DNA of 64,000 nucleotides from Minisyncoccota bacterium (lineage in GTDB: Bacteria; Patescibacteriota; JACMRA01). The stretch is from positions 1 through 64,000 of the forward strand of contig JACMRA010000003.1 in assembly GCA_014376695.1 (NCBI GenBank), given 5' to 3'. Of the stretch, positions 45,519 through 54,817 are shown piece after piece; position 1 is the stretch's first letter; every line of letters begins with the position of its first letter. Below the pieces are notes generated by a model, which had not been told where the DNA came from, made no database searches, and saw only the letters and a list, made by a program, of their open reading frames with translations. The translations under genes were made by a program, and so were the position numbers.

Positions 45519-46874
45519 ATGAGTTTAATTCTGGCGTATATTAAAAAGGCATCGACTTGGTTTTTATTTGGTCTTTTATTTTTGCTGTGTTTGAATTCTT
45601 TTTTTACTATACAAAAGGCCTCTAGCGAGACACTGGCCTCAACTCAGTACACCCAAAAAATCCAAGTTATTCGCAGGAACATTCAAGGGGGTTTTGGCAA
45701 TTCTTATTTGGCACTAAGCAATATAGGGTTGGTTAATTTAGACTCGAGCCAGTCATTGAGCGTTGGTTATAGTTATCAAATTCGAGCCGATATTCTTGAA
45801 TACAAACTCAATGATCCCTTAAAACCCTTTGATAAATATTACCGAAGCTTAGGTATAATGGCTAAGTTTAAGATAAAATCCGCCAAACCAATCTCTGGTT
45901 GTGCCGCAGATTGCTGGATAATCAGTCAAGTGAATAATTTTCAAAATTGGAATCTGCGAACTTTTGGGCAGACTTTTTGCCTTGATAATTACAGTATTTT
46001 GAAGCTTGTGGGGCAGTCGGGCTGCCAAGATGGATATGCCCTATCACTTGGGTTAATGTTCGGGGAAGATGGGTATTTTAGCAAAGAGCTCAAAAATAGT
46101 TTCAGGACGCTAGGATTGACACATTTAACAGCTTTTAGCGGGATGCAAACTGTATTAATTTTGACTTTATTAGAAAATTTGTTACTTAAAATTAAATTTG
46201 GCTTTAATTACAGATATTTTTTGGCATTATTAGTTATGCTTTTAATCATATTTGTAGTTGGGTTTAGCCCGCCAGTTCTGCGCTCAATTCTTAGTGTATT
46301 AATTAGTATTAGTATTCTAAAATTTTTTGGGAGAAAACTATCGCCCTATCGGTGCCTTATCTATTCCGGAGCAATTATGCTGATATTTAACCCGCTTTAT
46401 ATTGTTAATATTTCATTTCAGCTGTCTTTTGTGGCAACCCTTGGAGTGATTATGAGCGGTATATTTGAGACTAAAACTCTTGAATTAAATACAATAGCAA
46501 AAACTGTATGGCAGGGTTTTGTACAATCCGGGTTTTGCATCGTTATGACTTTGCCTATAATTTTGCAGCTTGGCAGTGGGAATTGGCTACTTGCTTTGGT
46601 TATGAACATTATTTTTGTACCAATTTTGAATTTTTTAACCTTATTTAACTATCTTCTCATACTGCCTTTGATTGGATATTTGCTAGCTCCTATCCTCGTG
46701 GCTATTCAGGCTATTGTGACTCAAGTAATAATTATAATCGCATCAATGTCTCCCAAATCGAGTCTAATTTTTAACTTTGAGTTTTGGGATTATATTTTTT
46801 ATTATGGAATTATTAGTCTTATCTGCCTCAGTTATTTTTCTATATCACGGGCGAGAGTCAATCGGGGAAATTAA
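45519..46874 (+). CDS. comEC: ComEC/Rec2 core membrane channel
   Basis: ComEC imports single-stranded DNA in natural transformation. The 451 aa protein has an N-terminal membrane helix, an extracellular OB-like section with paired Cys ('SGCAADCW', 'GQSGCQDGYA'), and the competence domain: 'GLTHLTAFSGMQTVLIL' (the H-x-x-A-x-S-G motif), 'FSPPVLRSILSVLI' and 'NISFQLSFVATLGVIM'. The C-terminal metallo-beta-lactamase domain of large ComEC proteins is missing, as in many CPR. The last 30 bp overlap the tail of the gene on the other strand. The 115 bp before it, past the ncRNA promoter, are AT-rich and hold its likely promoter. Confidence 0.88.
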   Translation: MSLILAYIKKASTWFLFGLLFLLCLNSFFTIQKASSETLASTQYTQKIQVIRRNIQGGFGNSYLALSNIGLVNLDSSQSLSVGYSYQIRADILEYKLNDPLKPFDKYYRSLGIMAKFKIKSAKPISGCAADCWIISQVNNFQNWNLRTFGQTFCLDNYSILKLVGQSGCQDGYALSLGLMFGEDGYFSKELKNSFRTLGLTHLTAFSGMQTVLILTLLENLLLKIKFGFNYRYFLALLVMLLIIFVVGFSPPVLRSILSVLISISILKFFGRKLSPYRCLIYSGAIMLIFNPLYIVNISFQLSFVATLGVIMSGIFETKTLELNTIAKTVWQGFVQSGFCIVMTLPIILQLGSGNWLLALVMNIIFVPILNFLTLFNYLLILPLIGYLLAPILVAIQAIVTQVIIIIASMSPKSSLIFNFEFWDYIFYYGIISLICLSYFSISRARVNRGN

Positions 46875-47834
46875 TTTTGTAACTAAGCCTGTTATTATCA
46901 AAAATATGCTGATAGCAAAGGCAGGGCTCACAATCGTGACTATTATCCAAATTATTTGCCAATTAATGATGCTGGCAACGTTGCCGATTAAAAATGTACT
47001 TGGAATAAAATTTTTGATAACAGCTCCAACCAAAAAGACTCCGGATAGGCTCAAAACAAAGAAAAGACTACTTTGCAGCAGATTAAATCCGAGCCTTTGG
47101 GCGATTATTGCCAGTTCAATTAGAGGCTTTTTGCCAAAAAGGAAACTGGTTAAAATTAGTCCAATCAGTACAAGACTATACAAAATAATAGCCGTCCATG
47201 CTAGATTTTGCAGTTGCCAGTAGTAGTTTCTAAGTCCATTCCAAATATTTAGCCAAGTCTGGTTGATTTGATTAACGGGATTTAGGTTTTCAACATTCTT
47301 GAGATTATCTCGTAAATTGTCTTGGAGTTTGGGATTTTTTATATCGGGAGGGATATTAATACTTGGTAGGTTAAGTTTTTTGACTTGATCTTGGAGTAGA
47401 TTCAAGGCTTTGGTTGAGCCATCGGTAACATTAGTCCACCACTCTGGAGTGTTTTGGGGGTTTGCTTTGTTCTCGTTGAGTGGTAAATACGGTTCGAAGA
47501 TTTGACTTTTTCCAGTGACCCAAAGATTAGCTCGGTCGAGATTGGTTTCGGTGACTTTTTTTAACCAGTCGGGTGAATTTAGCTTGGAGTCGATGTTATT
47601 CCAAATTAATTGGCTATAAAAATCATTTTGGGGATTATTTTTTTGATTCTGGTCCGCAGGCTTTAGGTTACCAAATTCCGCAGCCACTTGGCTATAAAAA
47701 TTATTTTGATTCAGCGATAACTTGTAAAGATCTGCATTAGCTACTGACAAAATCAGCGAGGCCGAAATTATAATTATTGGCCCAAAATAGAGTATAAAGT
47801 TTCGAAGGAGACTATGGATGAAGGCTATTGACAT
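46845..47834 (-). CDS. Membrane protein of unknown function
   Basis: A 329 aa protein with one N-terminal helix (12-32), a central soluble region of about 170 residues (Asn/Gln/Asp-rich, with no Cys) and three C-terminal helices ('WTAIILYSLVLIGLILTSFLFG', 'LLQSSLFFVLSLSGVFLVGAV', 'IIWIIVTIVSPAFAISIFLIITGLV'). I recognise no family. The tail overlaps comEC by 30 bp. The start lies 82 bp from tRNA-Ile, divergent from it. Confidence 0.65.
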   Translation of the reverse strand: MSIAFIHSLLRNFILYFGPIIIISASLILSVANADLYKLSLNQNNFYSQVAAEFGNLKPADQNQKNNPQNDFYSQLIWNNIDSKLNSPDWLKKVTETNLDRANLWVTGKSQIFEPYLPLNENKANPQNTPEWWTNVTDGSTKALNLLQDQVKKLNLPSINIPPDIKNPKLQDNLRDNLKNVENLNPVNQINQTWLNIWNGLRNYYWQLQNLAWTAIILYSLVLIGLILTSFLFGKKPLIELAIIAQRLGFNLLQSSLFFVLSLSGVFLVGAVIKNFIPSTFLIGNVASIINWQIIWIIVTIVSPAFAISIFLIITGLVTKLISPIDSRP

Positions 47835-47916
47835 ATTTTTAAATAAGATTAACCGTATGATTATTCATCTTAGTAGTATCGTCAATACCTTGCTAACTAA
47901 CTTTATTAGTAATTTT

Positions 47917-47992
47917 GGGTATGTAGCTCAGTCGGTAGAGCACAGATCTTATAAGTCTGCGGTCGTGGGTTCAAGTCCCGCCATACCCACCA
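47917..47992 (+). tRNA. tRNA-Ile with anticodon UAU
   Basis: A 76 nt cloverleaf with encoded CCA. The acceptor GGGTATG/CATACCC is perfect, and the anticodon stem CAGAT/GTCTG ends in a T-G pair. The loop CTTATAA gives UAU, which reads AUA directly. Most bacteria read AUA with a CAU tRNA modified to lysidine, so this is an uncommon solution. Confidence 0.93.
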
Positions 47993-48033
47993 AAATTTAT
48001 TTTTCAGAGAATTAAGAAATCAACGCCACAAAT

Positions 48034-48312
48034 ATGGCTAATATAGAAAAAAGGCCCAAAGATAGCCTTGGAGACCACATTAAAAATCTATCATTGGAAA
48101 AAGCATTGTTTATTGGACCTAGTATATTAGCTGCCTCTATTTTTGTTGCAATCGGAGTTGCATATATATCGGATTTTTATAACAACCCAATATCGGGCGA
48201 TGCTTTTACAGATGCTGATACAATTGTAATGGTGTTCATAGCATTGGCCTTGTTCTATGCGTGGTGCGCTGCTACCTTTTATACGTTTGAAACTCCGCCT
48301 AAGAAAGACTGA
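48034..48312 (+). CDS. Small membrane protein
   Basis: A 92 aa protein with a charged N-terminus and two membrane helices ('ALFIGPSILAASIFVAIGVAYI', 'TIVMVFIALALFYAWCAATFY'), joined by an acidic loop. No family recognised. The TATG context supports the start. Its terminator includes the end of the coding region. Confidence 0.6.
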   Translation: MANIEKRPKDSLGDHIKNLSLEKALFIGPSILAASIFVAIGVAYISDFYNNPISGDAFTDADTIVMVFIALALFYAWCAATFYTFETPPKKD

Positions 48313-48325
48313 CGGAGTTTTTGGT
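48292..48325 (+). terminator. Terminator of the 92 aa protein gene
   Basis: AAACTCCG...CGGAGTTTTT. The stem includes the last codons of the gene. The reverse strand is also hairpin-forming. Confidence 0.7.
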
Positions 48326-48347
48326 TTGGCCACTTGAGTCGGGCAGG

Positions 48348-48536
48348 TTATTTCATAGATTTCAGTACCTTGATAACGTTTCGTCGTCGTATTAGACTCC
48401 TATGATTAAATCTATCGATAAATGGATCTGCGTTGTCTCTGTTAAACAAGAATATTGAAAATACCGTCGGCAATGCTAGAAGATTGATAGAAAGAATTAT
48501 GATTTGATTTAGTTCCACAGTGATATTAGGGAGCAA
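48348..48536 (-). CDS. Possible small membrane protein with its own consensus promoter
   Basis: A 56-62 aa ORF with one membrane helix ('IIILSINLLALPTVFSIFLF') and a basic tail 'RSLIRRRNVIKVLKSMK'. The start codon is TTG at 48536 or GTG at 48518. It is supported mainly by the exact consensus promoter 33 bp upstream and by intact reading to the stop. No family recognised. It could instead be part of a short ncRNA. Apart from this, I see nothing in the 48313-48680 gap. Confidence 0.4.
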   Translation of the reverse strand: MLPNITVELNQIIILSINLLALPTVFSIFLFNRDNADPFIDRFNHRSLIRRRNVIKVLKSMK

Positions 48537-48568
48537 CCCTAAATGTTTTATTGGCTGTTTGTTGCCCC

Positions 48569-48597
48569 ATTATAGATTAGGATTCGTGTCTTGTCAA
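48569..48597 (-). promoter_or_regulatory. Consensus promoter of the small minus-strand gene
   Basis: Exact TTGACA, 17 bp, exact TATAAT on the minus strand. Confidence 0.85.
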
Positions 48598-48680
48598 GGT
48601 TAATTCGGTTTAGTTTTACAGTGTTTAGCCTTGACTGTTTATTAATTATTACTTAGACTAGGTCAGAAATTCAAATAAAG

Positions 48681-50477
48681 ATGATCTCCAAAATTATAAA
48701 ATTAATTCAGTCTCAATACCTAAATATCATACTTGGATTAGCTAGCTTTGGCTTATCTGCATGGTTTTTTAGATTTAAGAGCTACTTTTCTTTGAGAGAG
48801 ATCTTTTTGTTGCCAGACAATAAAAATTTTAAATACCAAGATAGTTTATTGGAGTTTTTGAATTACCAAACACTTCAGTTTGGTATCAGTTCCGAAAGTT
48901 TTTACTCTATCTTTTTCACTCTGCTGTTTTTTTGCGGTGTAATGGTAACGTATTTTGCTTTTTACAAATTAATTAGGCTTGTTATCCAGATTAGGGAGAT
49001 TAATTACGAAGATGGAGTTAATTTTTTTGCAGTACAAATAACTACCAAAATTGCAGTATTTTTGTTTTCTATCTTTACGATTTATAATCCGATTACACTC
49101 AAGTTTTTCTTATTAGGATCGGTGGCTGAAATTGTAGCTTATTTTAGTTTACCAGTTTTGCTGTGCATTCTAATTAGTTGGATTTTTGAACTGAGTCAGA
49201 TATCAATTTTTCGGGATATAAAAAGCTCGCAAAGTTTCAATGTTCCGACTTTGATGATTAGCCTGCGGTCGACCTTTTTTGTGTCGGTATTTCTACTTGC
49301 ATCGCTTATTCTGAATTTATCTTTTACATATATTGCATCGATTAGTGCGATAATTTTTTTGGCTTTGGCTTTGGTTTTGGTATTTGATTTTCGCAAAGCT
49401 TACTTTTATCGGCCGTCAATTTATATTGAAGAAAGCAAAAAATATACGATTATTTTATCGAACATGGCAATCAAATATTTAGCCTACCCTTTGGTGGTTT
49501 TTTTGCCCGCGATAATTGTTTATTTTATCTACAAGATAAATCCTGATATCCGGAATCGCTCAGATTTTTTTGCTAATATATACCCATACCAAAGTACCGT
49601 CTCGAGCGAAGTAAGACTTGGGGATTGGTATAGTATTAATTGGTCAATTTTTAACGAAATTATGAGCCTTGAGAAACTGTTTGGCTCAGTTGCAAAATTC
49701 AGCGTTTTCTTCAATCAATATATACATTGGATAATTATCGGCGGGTTTATATTGTTGATGGCTAATTGGCTGATTTCTACTTTCAAAAGCTTTGGAATTT
49801 TGCTATATATTAATACTTTTATTGCCCTGTGTGTTGGGTTAATTGGAGCTGGGTATTTATCAACTTATTTACTAAATTTTAGAACTTTTTATTTTAGAGA
49901 GGCCCTCAATCATAACCATTTATATATTATTATCGCGGTATTAATTTTTGTAATTAGTGTATTAAGCGTACTCGATATACTCAAAAATTTTGTCAAATGG
50001 CATTTGCAGCTTAATTTGGTTTTGATAATTGCCCTACTTTTGCTCGTAACTTGTAATATCCTACCATTTACTCTGATCAATCAGATAGTCAATTATACTT
50101 CGCTTAATACAGCTTACGGACAATTAAATCAAAAATGTACTAACAAAACCAAAGTTCTCGAGCTACCAAAGCAAGTTTTTATCAAGGACTTTAAGACTAG
50201 TAAAATTACCAAAAACCCTCTTTATTACCTCAATAAGTGTGAAATTGTCGATATCGATTCTGTGCAGTTAGAGCTAGATGTGATTATTGGACTCGGTGGC
50301 AAGCTTACAAAAGAAAAAACCTCCGACTGGTTAGAGAAATTAAAGACCGAAAACATATCGTTCTTGGTGCTTAATACCACTGATAACACTGTCACCTCTC
50401 TTTATAACCAGATAAGTTCCATTAAAGCCCCTTTGATAGTCCAAGGAGAGATAATTATCTATAATTTAGATTCTTAA
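48681..50477 (+). CDS. Large polytopic membrane protein, possibly GT-C-like
   Basis: A 598 aa protein with about twelve membrane helices in residues 10-470, and a C-terminal soluble domain (about 475-598) with two Cys ('QKCTNKTK', 'LNKCEIVD'). The layout (many helices, then an extracellular domain) is like oligosaccharyl or lipid-linked glycosyltransferases. The usual D-x-D/E motif of the first loop is not clear, so the function stays open. The next gene has a similar exposed domain architecture. Confidence 0.65.
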   Translation: MISKIIKLIQSQYLNIILGLASFGLSAWFFRFKSYFSLREIFLLPDNKNFKYQDSLLEFLNYQTLQFGISSESFYSIFFTLLFFCGVMVTYFAFYKLIRLVIQIREINYEDGVNFFAVQITTKIAVFLFSIFTIYNPITLKFFLLGSVAEIVAYFSLPVLLCILISWIFELSQISIFRDIKSSQSFNVPTLMISLRSTFFVSVFLLASLILNLSFTYIASISAIIFLALALVLVFDFRKAYFYRPSIYIEESKKYTIILSNMAIKYLAYPLVVFLPAIIVYFIYKINPDIRNRSDFFANIYPYQSTVSSEVRLGDWYSINWSIFNEIMSLEKLFGSVAKFSVFFNQYIHWIIIGGFILLMANWLISTFKSFGILLYINTFIALCVGLIGAGYLSTYLLNFRTFYFREALNHNHLYIIIAVLIFVISVLSVLDILKNFVKWHLQLNLVLIIALLLLVTCNILPFTLINQIVNYTSLNTAYGQLNQKCTNKTKVLELPKQVFIKDFKTSKITKNPLYYLNKCEIVDIDSVQLELDVIIGLGGKLTKEKTSDWLEKLKTENISFLVLNTTDNTVTSLYNQISSIKAPLIVQGEIIIYNLDS

Positions 50478-50575
50478 TTCAAACATCGTTAGAATAACTT
50501 TGACAAAAATTAGTTATTCAATCAATCATATATGATATATTTCACATTATAGGTAATAATTAGAGTAAAACTTGT

Positions 50576-52516
50576 ATGAATCCAAACCCCAACCAGCAAA
50601 CACCAGTTGAAAATCGTAATACTCAGACAGATGCAGAGAACGCAATGTTTAGTATCGGAAATCCTGAAGAATTATTACCCCCAGCCCCCAAAGTCAGCTT
50701 GGCCCAAAAATACCAATTGGCCAAAAAATTCGAGGCCGTGCAGAGTTGGCTTCTAAAAAATTGGTGGATAGCGTTATCGGTTACTTTGGCTTTGGCAATA
50801 CTAATAGTAGTAATAGTCGCTCAGGTAATCCTCGGGAATAAGTCAATAGTAGCCGGCCCGTACAATAATGTACTAATTCGACTAGAAGGTCCAGATACCC
50901 TGCCCAAAGGCAATCCAGGAACTTGGAAAGTATTTATAGAAAATAAAGAAAGCACACCACTGGAAAATATTGAGATAAATTTAGATTTTGATAAAAGTTT
51001 CGAGTTTGCCAAAGCCGTAAGCCCTTCCCCCGACAGACCTCAAGGAGATAAATATAAGATTAGCCGCCTCGATTCTTACCAAAATGGTATCTATCAGGCA
51101 GTAGTTGAATTTCAGGGAGTGACTAAAGGGAATATAGATGAGGAAATAGAAATGAAGGGTCAGGTTTCTTATTCGCCCCAAGCGCTGTCTAGGCTTAAGA
51201 ACTCGGGCAAATTAGCCGCAGGCGAGACAGACAGGCGAGCCCTCCCGCTGACAACACTCAAAACTCGAACAACTTCGGCTAGGATCAATATTAATATGTC
51301 TCCAACGGAGGAACTTGTACCTAATAATAATGAAGCCGAGATGACTATTAAATTCGAGAATACCAGCGAAAAAGAAATAAAAGATCTGCGGATTCAGATG
51401 ATTTATCCACAAGGATTTACATATTCGACTTCCGAATTAAGGGCTGATAGTTTCAGTTCTAGTAAGAATACGCCTGATGATAGTAATAATATATGGCTAC
51501 TAAATACTTTTAACCGGCTCAGCAGTCAGACGCTAAGATTCAAAGGACCTGTTACTGGGGCAAACGGCGTAAAATTGCCATTTACTATCAATATGCAGCT
51601 GCGCAACGGTGAGAATTGGCAAACCATTTCGACTAGAACTCGAGATATAACAATTACCGGCAAACCACTAGCTCTCAATACCAAGATTATTTCCAAAGAC
51701 AATGGCGGGGTTATAAAACCTGGAGAGTCACTTGATTTGGTTATTGATTATGAGAATCAGGGCAGTATCCCGTTGTCCAATGTTGAAATTACAGGGACTA
51801 TTCAAGATCCTGCCAGCATTCTGGATTGGACTTCAGTGAAATTTAGTGGCGGCGACTCTGGAAATCTCGAAAATCGCAACTTGATATGGAGTGGTAAAAA
51901 TGTCCCGCAGCTCGCGACTCTTGGAGTTAATGTAAAAGGACAGCTTCGATATTCCATTGGGGTCAAAAGCGATCAAGACTTTCTCAAGCAAAATCTCAAG
52001 CAAAACGACTATATTTTGATTCCAAACGCCCAGGCCAAAGCCCAGTCTCTCCAGACAGTTAATGTCAGCGGTTCAACATACAAATCCAAAGGTGATATAT
52101 TTTTTTCACAGGCTATTAGTGATATTACATCGCAGGCAACCAAAGCAATATCGGCAAATAAAAAAATATACAAAGTTACTTGGAGCATTTCAACAACTCA
52201 AAACCAGATTAATCAAGTAGAAATTAAAGCACGCTCAGGCCTGTTAAAAACCTCATTTGATGATTTATTTTCGTCGATTCGGCCAGAATCAAAGCAGCCA
52301 GAACTCAGCTATATAAGCAACACAGGCGAGATTACTTGGAAAGCTAATTCTGTTCCAGCTTATTCCGGTCTCAGCAACCCACTGATGACCATTAGTTTCA
52401 ATATAGTCACAGAAAATAATGACACCGAACTATTTGCCAGCCCCGAAGTTGTTGGGGTTGATGACTTTACGGGGGCAAGGTACACCAAGAGCGGCGATGT
52501 GGGCAGAGTGAGATAA
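50576..52516 (+). CDS. Membrane-anchored protein with DUF11/CARDB-like beta domains
   Basis: A 646 aa protein. Residues 1-60 are hydrophilic, 60-85 are a membrane segment ('WWIALSVTLALAILIVVIVAQVIL'), and the rest is outside. Three Ig-like repeats are suggested by 'VFIENKESTPLENIEINLDF', 'IKFENTSEKEIKDLRIQMIY' and 'LVIDYENQGSIPLSNVEITG', the pattern of DUF11/CARDB domains that measure distance from the membrane. No C-terminal sorting signal is seen, so it is anchored at the N-terminus. Probably a stalk or envelope protein. Confidence 0.72.
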   Translation: MNPNPNQQTPVENRNTQTDAENAMFSIGNPEELLPPAPKVSLAQKYQLAKKFEAVQSWLLKNWWIALSVTLALAILIVVIVAQVILGNKSIVAGPYNNVLIRLEGPDTLPKGNPGTWKVFIENKESTPLENIEINLDFDKSFEFAKAVSPSPDRPQGDKYKISRLDSYQNGIYQAVVEFQGVTKGNIDEEIEMKGQVSYSPQALSRLKNSGKLAAGETDRRALPLTTLKTRTTSARININMSPTEELVPNNNEAEMTIKFENTSEKEIKDLRIQMIYPQGFTYSTSELRADSFSSSKNTPDDSNNIWLLNTFNRLSSQTLRFKGPVTGANGVKLPFTINMQLRNGENWQTISTRTRDITITGKPLALNTKIISKDNGGVIKPGESLDLVIDYENQGSIPLSNVEITGTIQDPASILDWTSVKFSGGDSGNLENRNLIWSGKNVPQLATLGVNVKGQLRYSIGVKSDQDFLKQNLKQNDYILIPNAQAKAQSLQTVNVSGSTYKSKGDIFFSQAISDITSQATKAISANKKIYKVTWSISTTQNQINQVEIKARSGLLKTSFDDLFSSIRPESKQPELSYISNTGEITWKANSVPAYSGLSNPLMTISFNIVTENNDTELFASPEVVGVDDFTGARYTKSGDVGRVR

Positions 52517-52666
52517 AAATAGCTTTTATGAAATCAACTAAATTTGAAAATCTGCTATAAAGGCATTTATATAGTATAAATATTATCTTTTATTCCTGTG
52601 TCCAAACCTAACATTCAACGAAATTACAATCTAAATAAAATTAACAAAATTATCTTACCAAAGCTT

Positions 52667-53296
52667 ATGAATGAGCTGAAAGTCTACTCGGTTTATTTTT
52701 TGGTTACTGCAGTATTAATGACGAGTTTATTCGCTTTTGGGCGAAATTTTGCCTTGGCGCAGGTTGAAATTCAGGGCGATTCTATGTTGCCAGCATTTCA
52801 GACCAGTGACCAGATATATATTGATAAATTGTCCCCTCACTTTTCGAGCTATCGCCGCGGGGAAATTGTGGTGCTTTTGCCAGATAAGAATTGCGATCCC
52901 AAAGAAGATTTGTTTATTAAGCGGATAATTGGGCTTCCTGGCGAACAGGTAATTTTTGACAAAGGGTCGGTGTATATTCTTAACCCTCAGGTTTCGGACA
53001 AGCCAATCAAGCTGGACGAGGAGAGTTATCTACCTAACGATACCAAGACTTACAAGCAATCACCGCTTAATCTGGCCAATCAAGGAGAGATAAACAAATT
53101 AGAACAGGTGGCTGAGCCAATATTATTAGCGGATACTTATTATTTTTTGGGCGACAATCGCAACAATAGTCTAGACGCTCGCAAGTGCGGGGCCGTTGGC
53201 AAAAATCAGATACTCGGTCGCGAATATTACAAAATCAAGCCAGATAATAAACGAGGATACGCTAATTTGCCAATGTACAAAAATTTGCCTGAGTAA
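52667..53296 (+). CDS. lepB: Signal peptidase I
   Basis: Removes Sec signal peptides. It has an N-terminal helix ('YSVYFLVTAVLMTSLFAFG'), box B 'QGDSMLPAF' with the catalytic Ser, the Lys in 'FIKRIIGLPGE', and box E 'GDNRNNSLDARKCG'. Length 209 aa. The ORF track starts at a GTG at 52598. I take the ATG at 52667 because it starts before the membrane helix and has the TATG context. tRNA-His follows. This enzyme would process the surface proteins described above. Confidence 0.9.
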   Translation: MNELKVYSVYFLVTAVLMTSLFAFGRNFALAQVEIQGDSMLPAFQTSDQIYIDKLSPHFSSYRRGEIVVLLPDKNCDPKEDLFIKRIIGLPGEQVIFDKGSVYILNPQVSDKPIKLDEESYLPNDTKTYKQSPLNLANQGEINKLEQVAEPILLADTYYFLGDNRNNSLDARKCGAVGKNQILGREYYKIKPDNKRGYANLPMYKNLPE

Positions 53297-53354
53297 ATTG
53301 CCCCGGTTTTTGACTATTTGACAATTGACGCAAGGTTTGATTTATATAAAGTAT

Positions 53355-53430
53355 GGCGGTCGTAGCTCAGTGGTAGAGCGCTGGTTTGTGGTACCAGATG
53401 CCGCGGGTCCGATTCCCGTCGTTCGCCCCA
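53355..53430 (+). tRNA. tRNA-His (GUG)
   Basis: A 76 nt cloverleaf including the extra G(-1), which pairs with C73, the identity mark of tRNA-His. Anticodon loop TTGTGGT. The acceptor stem has one T-T mismatch (5-68). The 3' CCA is encoded. Confidence 0.94.
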
Positions 53431-53443
53431 TTGTAACAATATT

Positions 53444-53464
53444 AACCACCTATGTGGTTTTTTT
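53444..53464 (+). terminator. Terminator after tRNA-His
   Basis: AACCAC/GTGGTT stem with CTAT loop, followed by seven or more T. Confidence 0.92.
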
Positions 53465-53496
53465 ACTTTCTGATTAACATTTTTAACCAATAATTT

Positions 53497-54042
53497 ATGT
53501 CTTACACTCAAAACCTTTATTTTTTACCTTCTGGAACGGTAGATAAATTTAATGTAATCATCGAAATACCTCACGGATCTCAAAACAAATACGAACTCGA
53601 CGCAAAGACTGGTGCTTTATTTTTGGATAGAGTGCTTTACGGAGCTGCCTTTTACCCTGGTAATTATGGCTTTATCCCAAGCACAAAAGCAGAGGATGGA
53701 GATGCCGCAGATGTAATAGTTTATATGACCAACTCAGTTCCTCCATGTACAGTTGTACCATGCAGAGCGCTTGGAATTATGAAAATGGAGGATTCGGGCG
53801 ATCTAGATTCAAAAATCATCGCAGTTCCAGTGGATGATCCCTATTTTAACGATATTCAAGACATTCAAGATTTACCAAGTCACAAAATTAAAGAACTAAG
53901 TGACTTCTTTGAAAACATGCAAAAATTCAAAAAAGGTGTTTGGGTAAAAAATGTCAACAAAATTCTAGGAGTCGGCGATAAGGCTGAGGCCCAAACTGAG
54001 ATTGCAAGATATCTAAACAATTATACAGAATACAAGGAATAG
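53497..54042 (+). CDS. ppa: Inorganic pyrophosphatase, family I
   Basis: Hydrolyses pyrophosphate from biosynthesis. The 181 aa protein shows 'NVIIEIPHGSQNKYELD', 'LYGAAFYPGNYGFIPS', the metal-binding 'EDGDAADVIVYM' (D-x-D-x-x-D-type), and 'DSKIIAVPVDDPYFNDI'. The catalytic set of Lys, Glu, Tyr and Asp is in place. Confidence 0.95.
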   Translation: MSYTQNLYFLPSGTVDKFNVIIEIPHGSQNKYELDAKTGALFLDRVLYGAAFYPGNYGFIPSTKAEDGDAADVIVYMTNSVPPCTVVPCRALGIMKMEDSGDLDSKIIAVPVDDPYFNDIQDIQDLPSHKIKELSDFFENMQKFKKGVWVKNVNKILGVGDKAEAQTEIARYLNNYTEYKE

Positions 54043-54045
54043 CCT

Positions 54046-54747
54046 CTAACTATCAATTCCCCCGCTCAAGACAATTCCATAAATGATACAATTTGGGAGT
54101 TGTTTTTTTATAGTCCCGGCGACTTCCGTCAATGTCGATCCTGTGGTTGTAATATCGTCAATTAACCAAATTACAGGGTTAGTTATCCCGAGTAGTTTGT
54201 TGTAATTTGTGGTTATCGATAGGAATTTATCTTTAATATTTAGTTCCCTGTTTTCTCTGTTTAGCTCAGACTGGGATTGAGTAGTTGCAATCTTGTAAGT
54301 TAATTGCTTGAATTCAATTTTTAGTAGTTTTGATAGCTTTTTTGCAATTATAATAGGTAGATGAAACCCTCTAATTCGATAACGCTCTGGATCTGGGGGA
54401 ATATATGTAATGCAATCGGGCCAGATTGCTGATAGGTTAATCAGTGCCTCCGACCTGTCGTCCTGACACTCTGTTCCACAGGCTATTTGCAAAATTAAAT
54501 TATCAATCAAGGGTGATATTTGGTTATACTCCCCTAGTTGTTTTGCTCGATTTATCATAGCTTTGATATCTTTGGAGTATTCCGAGCCTACCCAGGCAAA
54601 AAATTCAATATCTTCAGTGGCTAAATTCTTAATAAATGGCGTGTAACGCTCCTGTATCTGATCAACTGTTAGCGCGTAATAAGGAGGTGCCAACAAATCA
54701 AGAATATAAGCCCAAGTATTAAAAGTCAAAATTTTTGGGAATTGCAT
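54046..54747 (-). CDS. comF: ComF-type phosphoribosyltransferase
   Basis: A 233 aa protein. The C-terminal half is a type I PRTase fold: 'YIPPDPERYRIRGFHLPIIIAKKL' and the PRPP-binding 'VIWLIDDITTTGSTL'. The N-terminal half has Cys in 'CGTECQDD' but not a clear zinc finger. ComF is needed for DNA uptake after ComEC, and both genes are in this window though 7 kb apart. It is convergent with ppa, with only 3 bp between the ends. Confidence 0.85.
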   Translation of the reverse strand: MQFPKILTFNTWAYILDLLAPPYYALTVDQIQERYTPFIKNLATEDIEFFAWVGSEYSKDIKAMINRAKQLGEYNQISPLIDNLILQIACGTECQDDRSEALINLSAIWPDCITYIPPDPERYRIRGFHLPIIIAKKLSKLLKIEFKQLTYKIATTQSQSELNRENRELNIKDKFLSITTNYNKLLGITNPVIWLIDDITTTGSTLTEVAGTIKKQLPNCIIYGIVLSGGIDS

Positions 54748-54761
54748 ATAAATAATCTATA

Positions 54762-54787
54762 AAAAAACCACTCAAATGAGAGGGGTT
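54762..54787 (-). terminator. Terminator of rplL
   Basis: AACCCCTCTC...GAGTGGTT hairpin followed by seven T on the minus strand. Confidence 0.82.
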
Positions 54788-54817
54788 AAATTACATTAGT
54801 AGTTAGAAATTTAGTAA

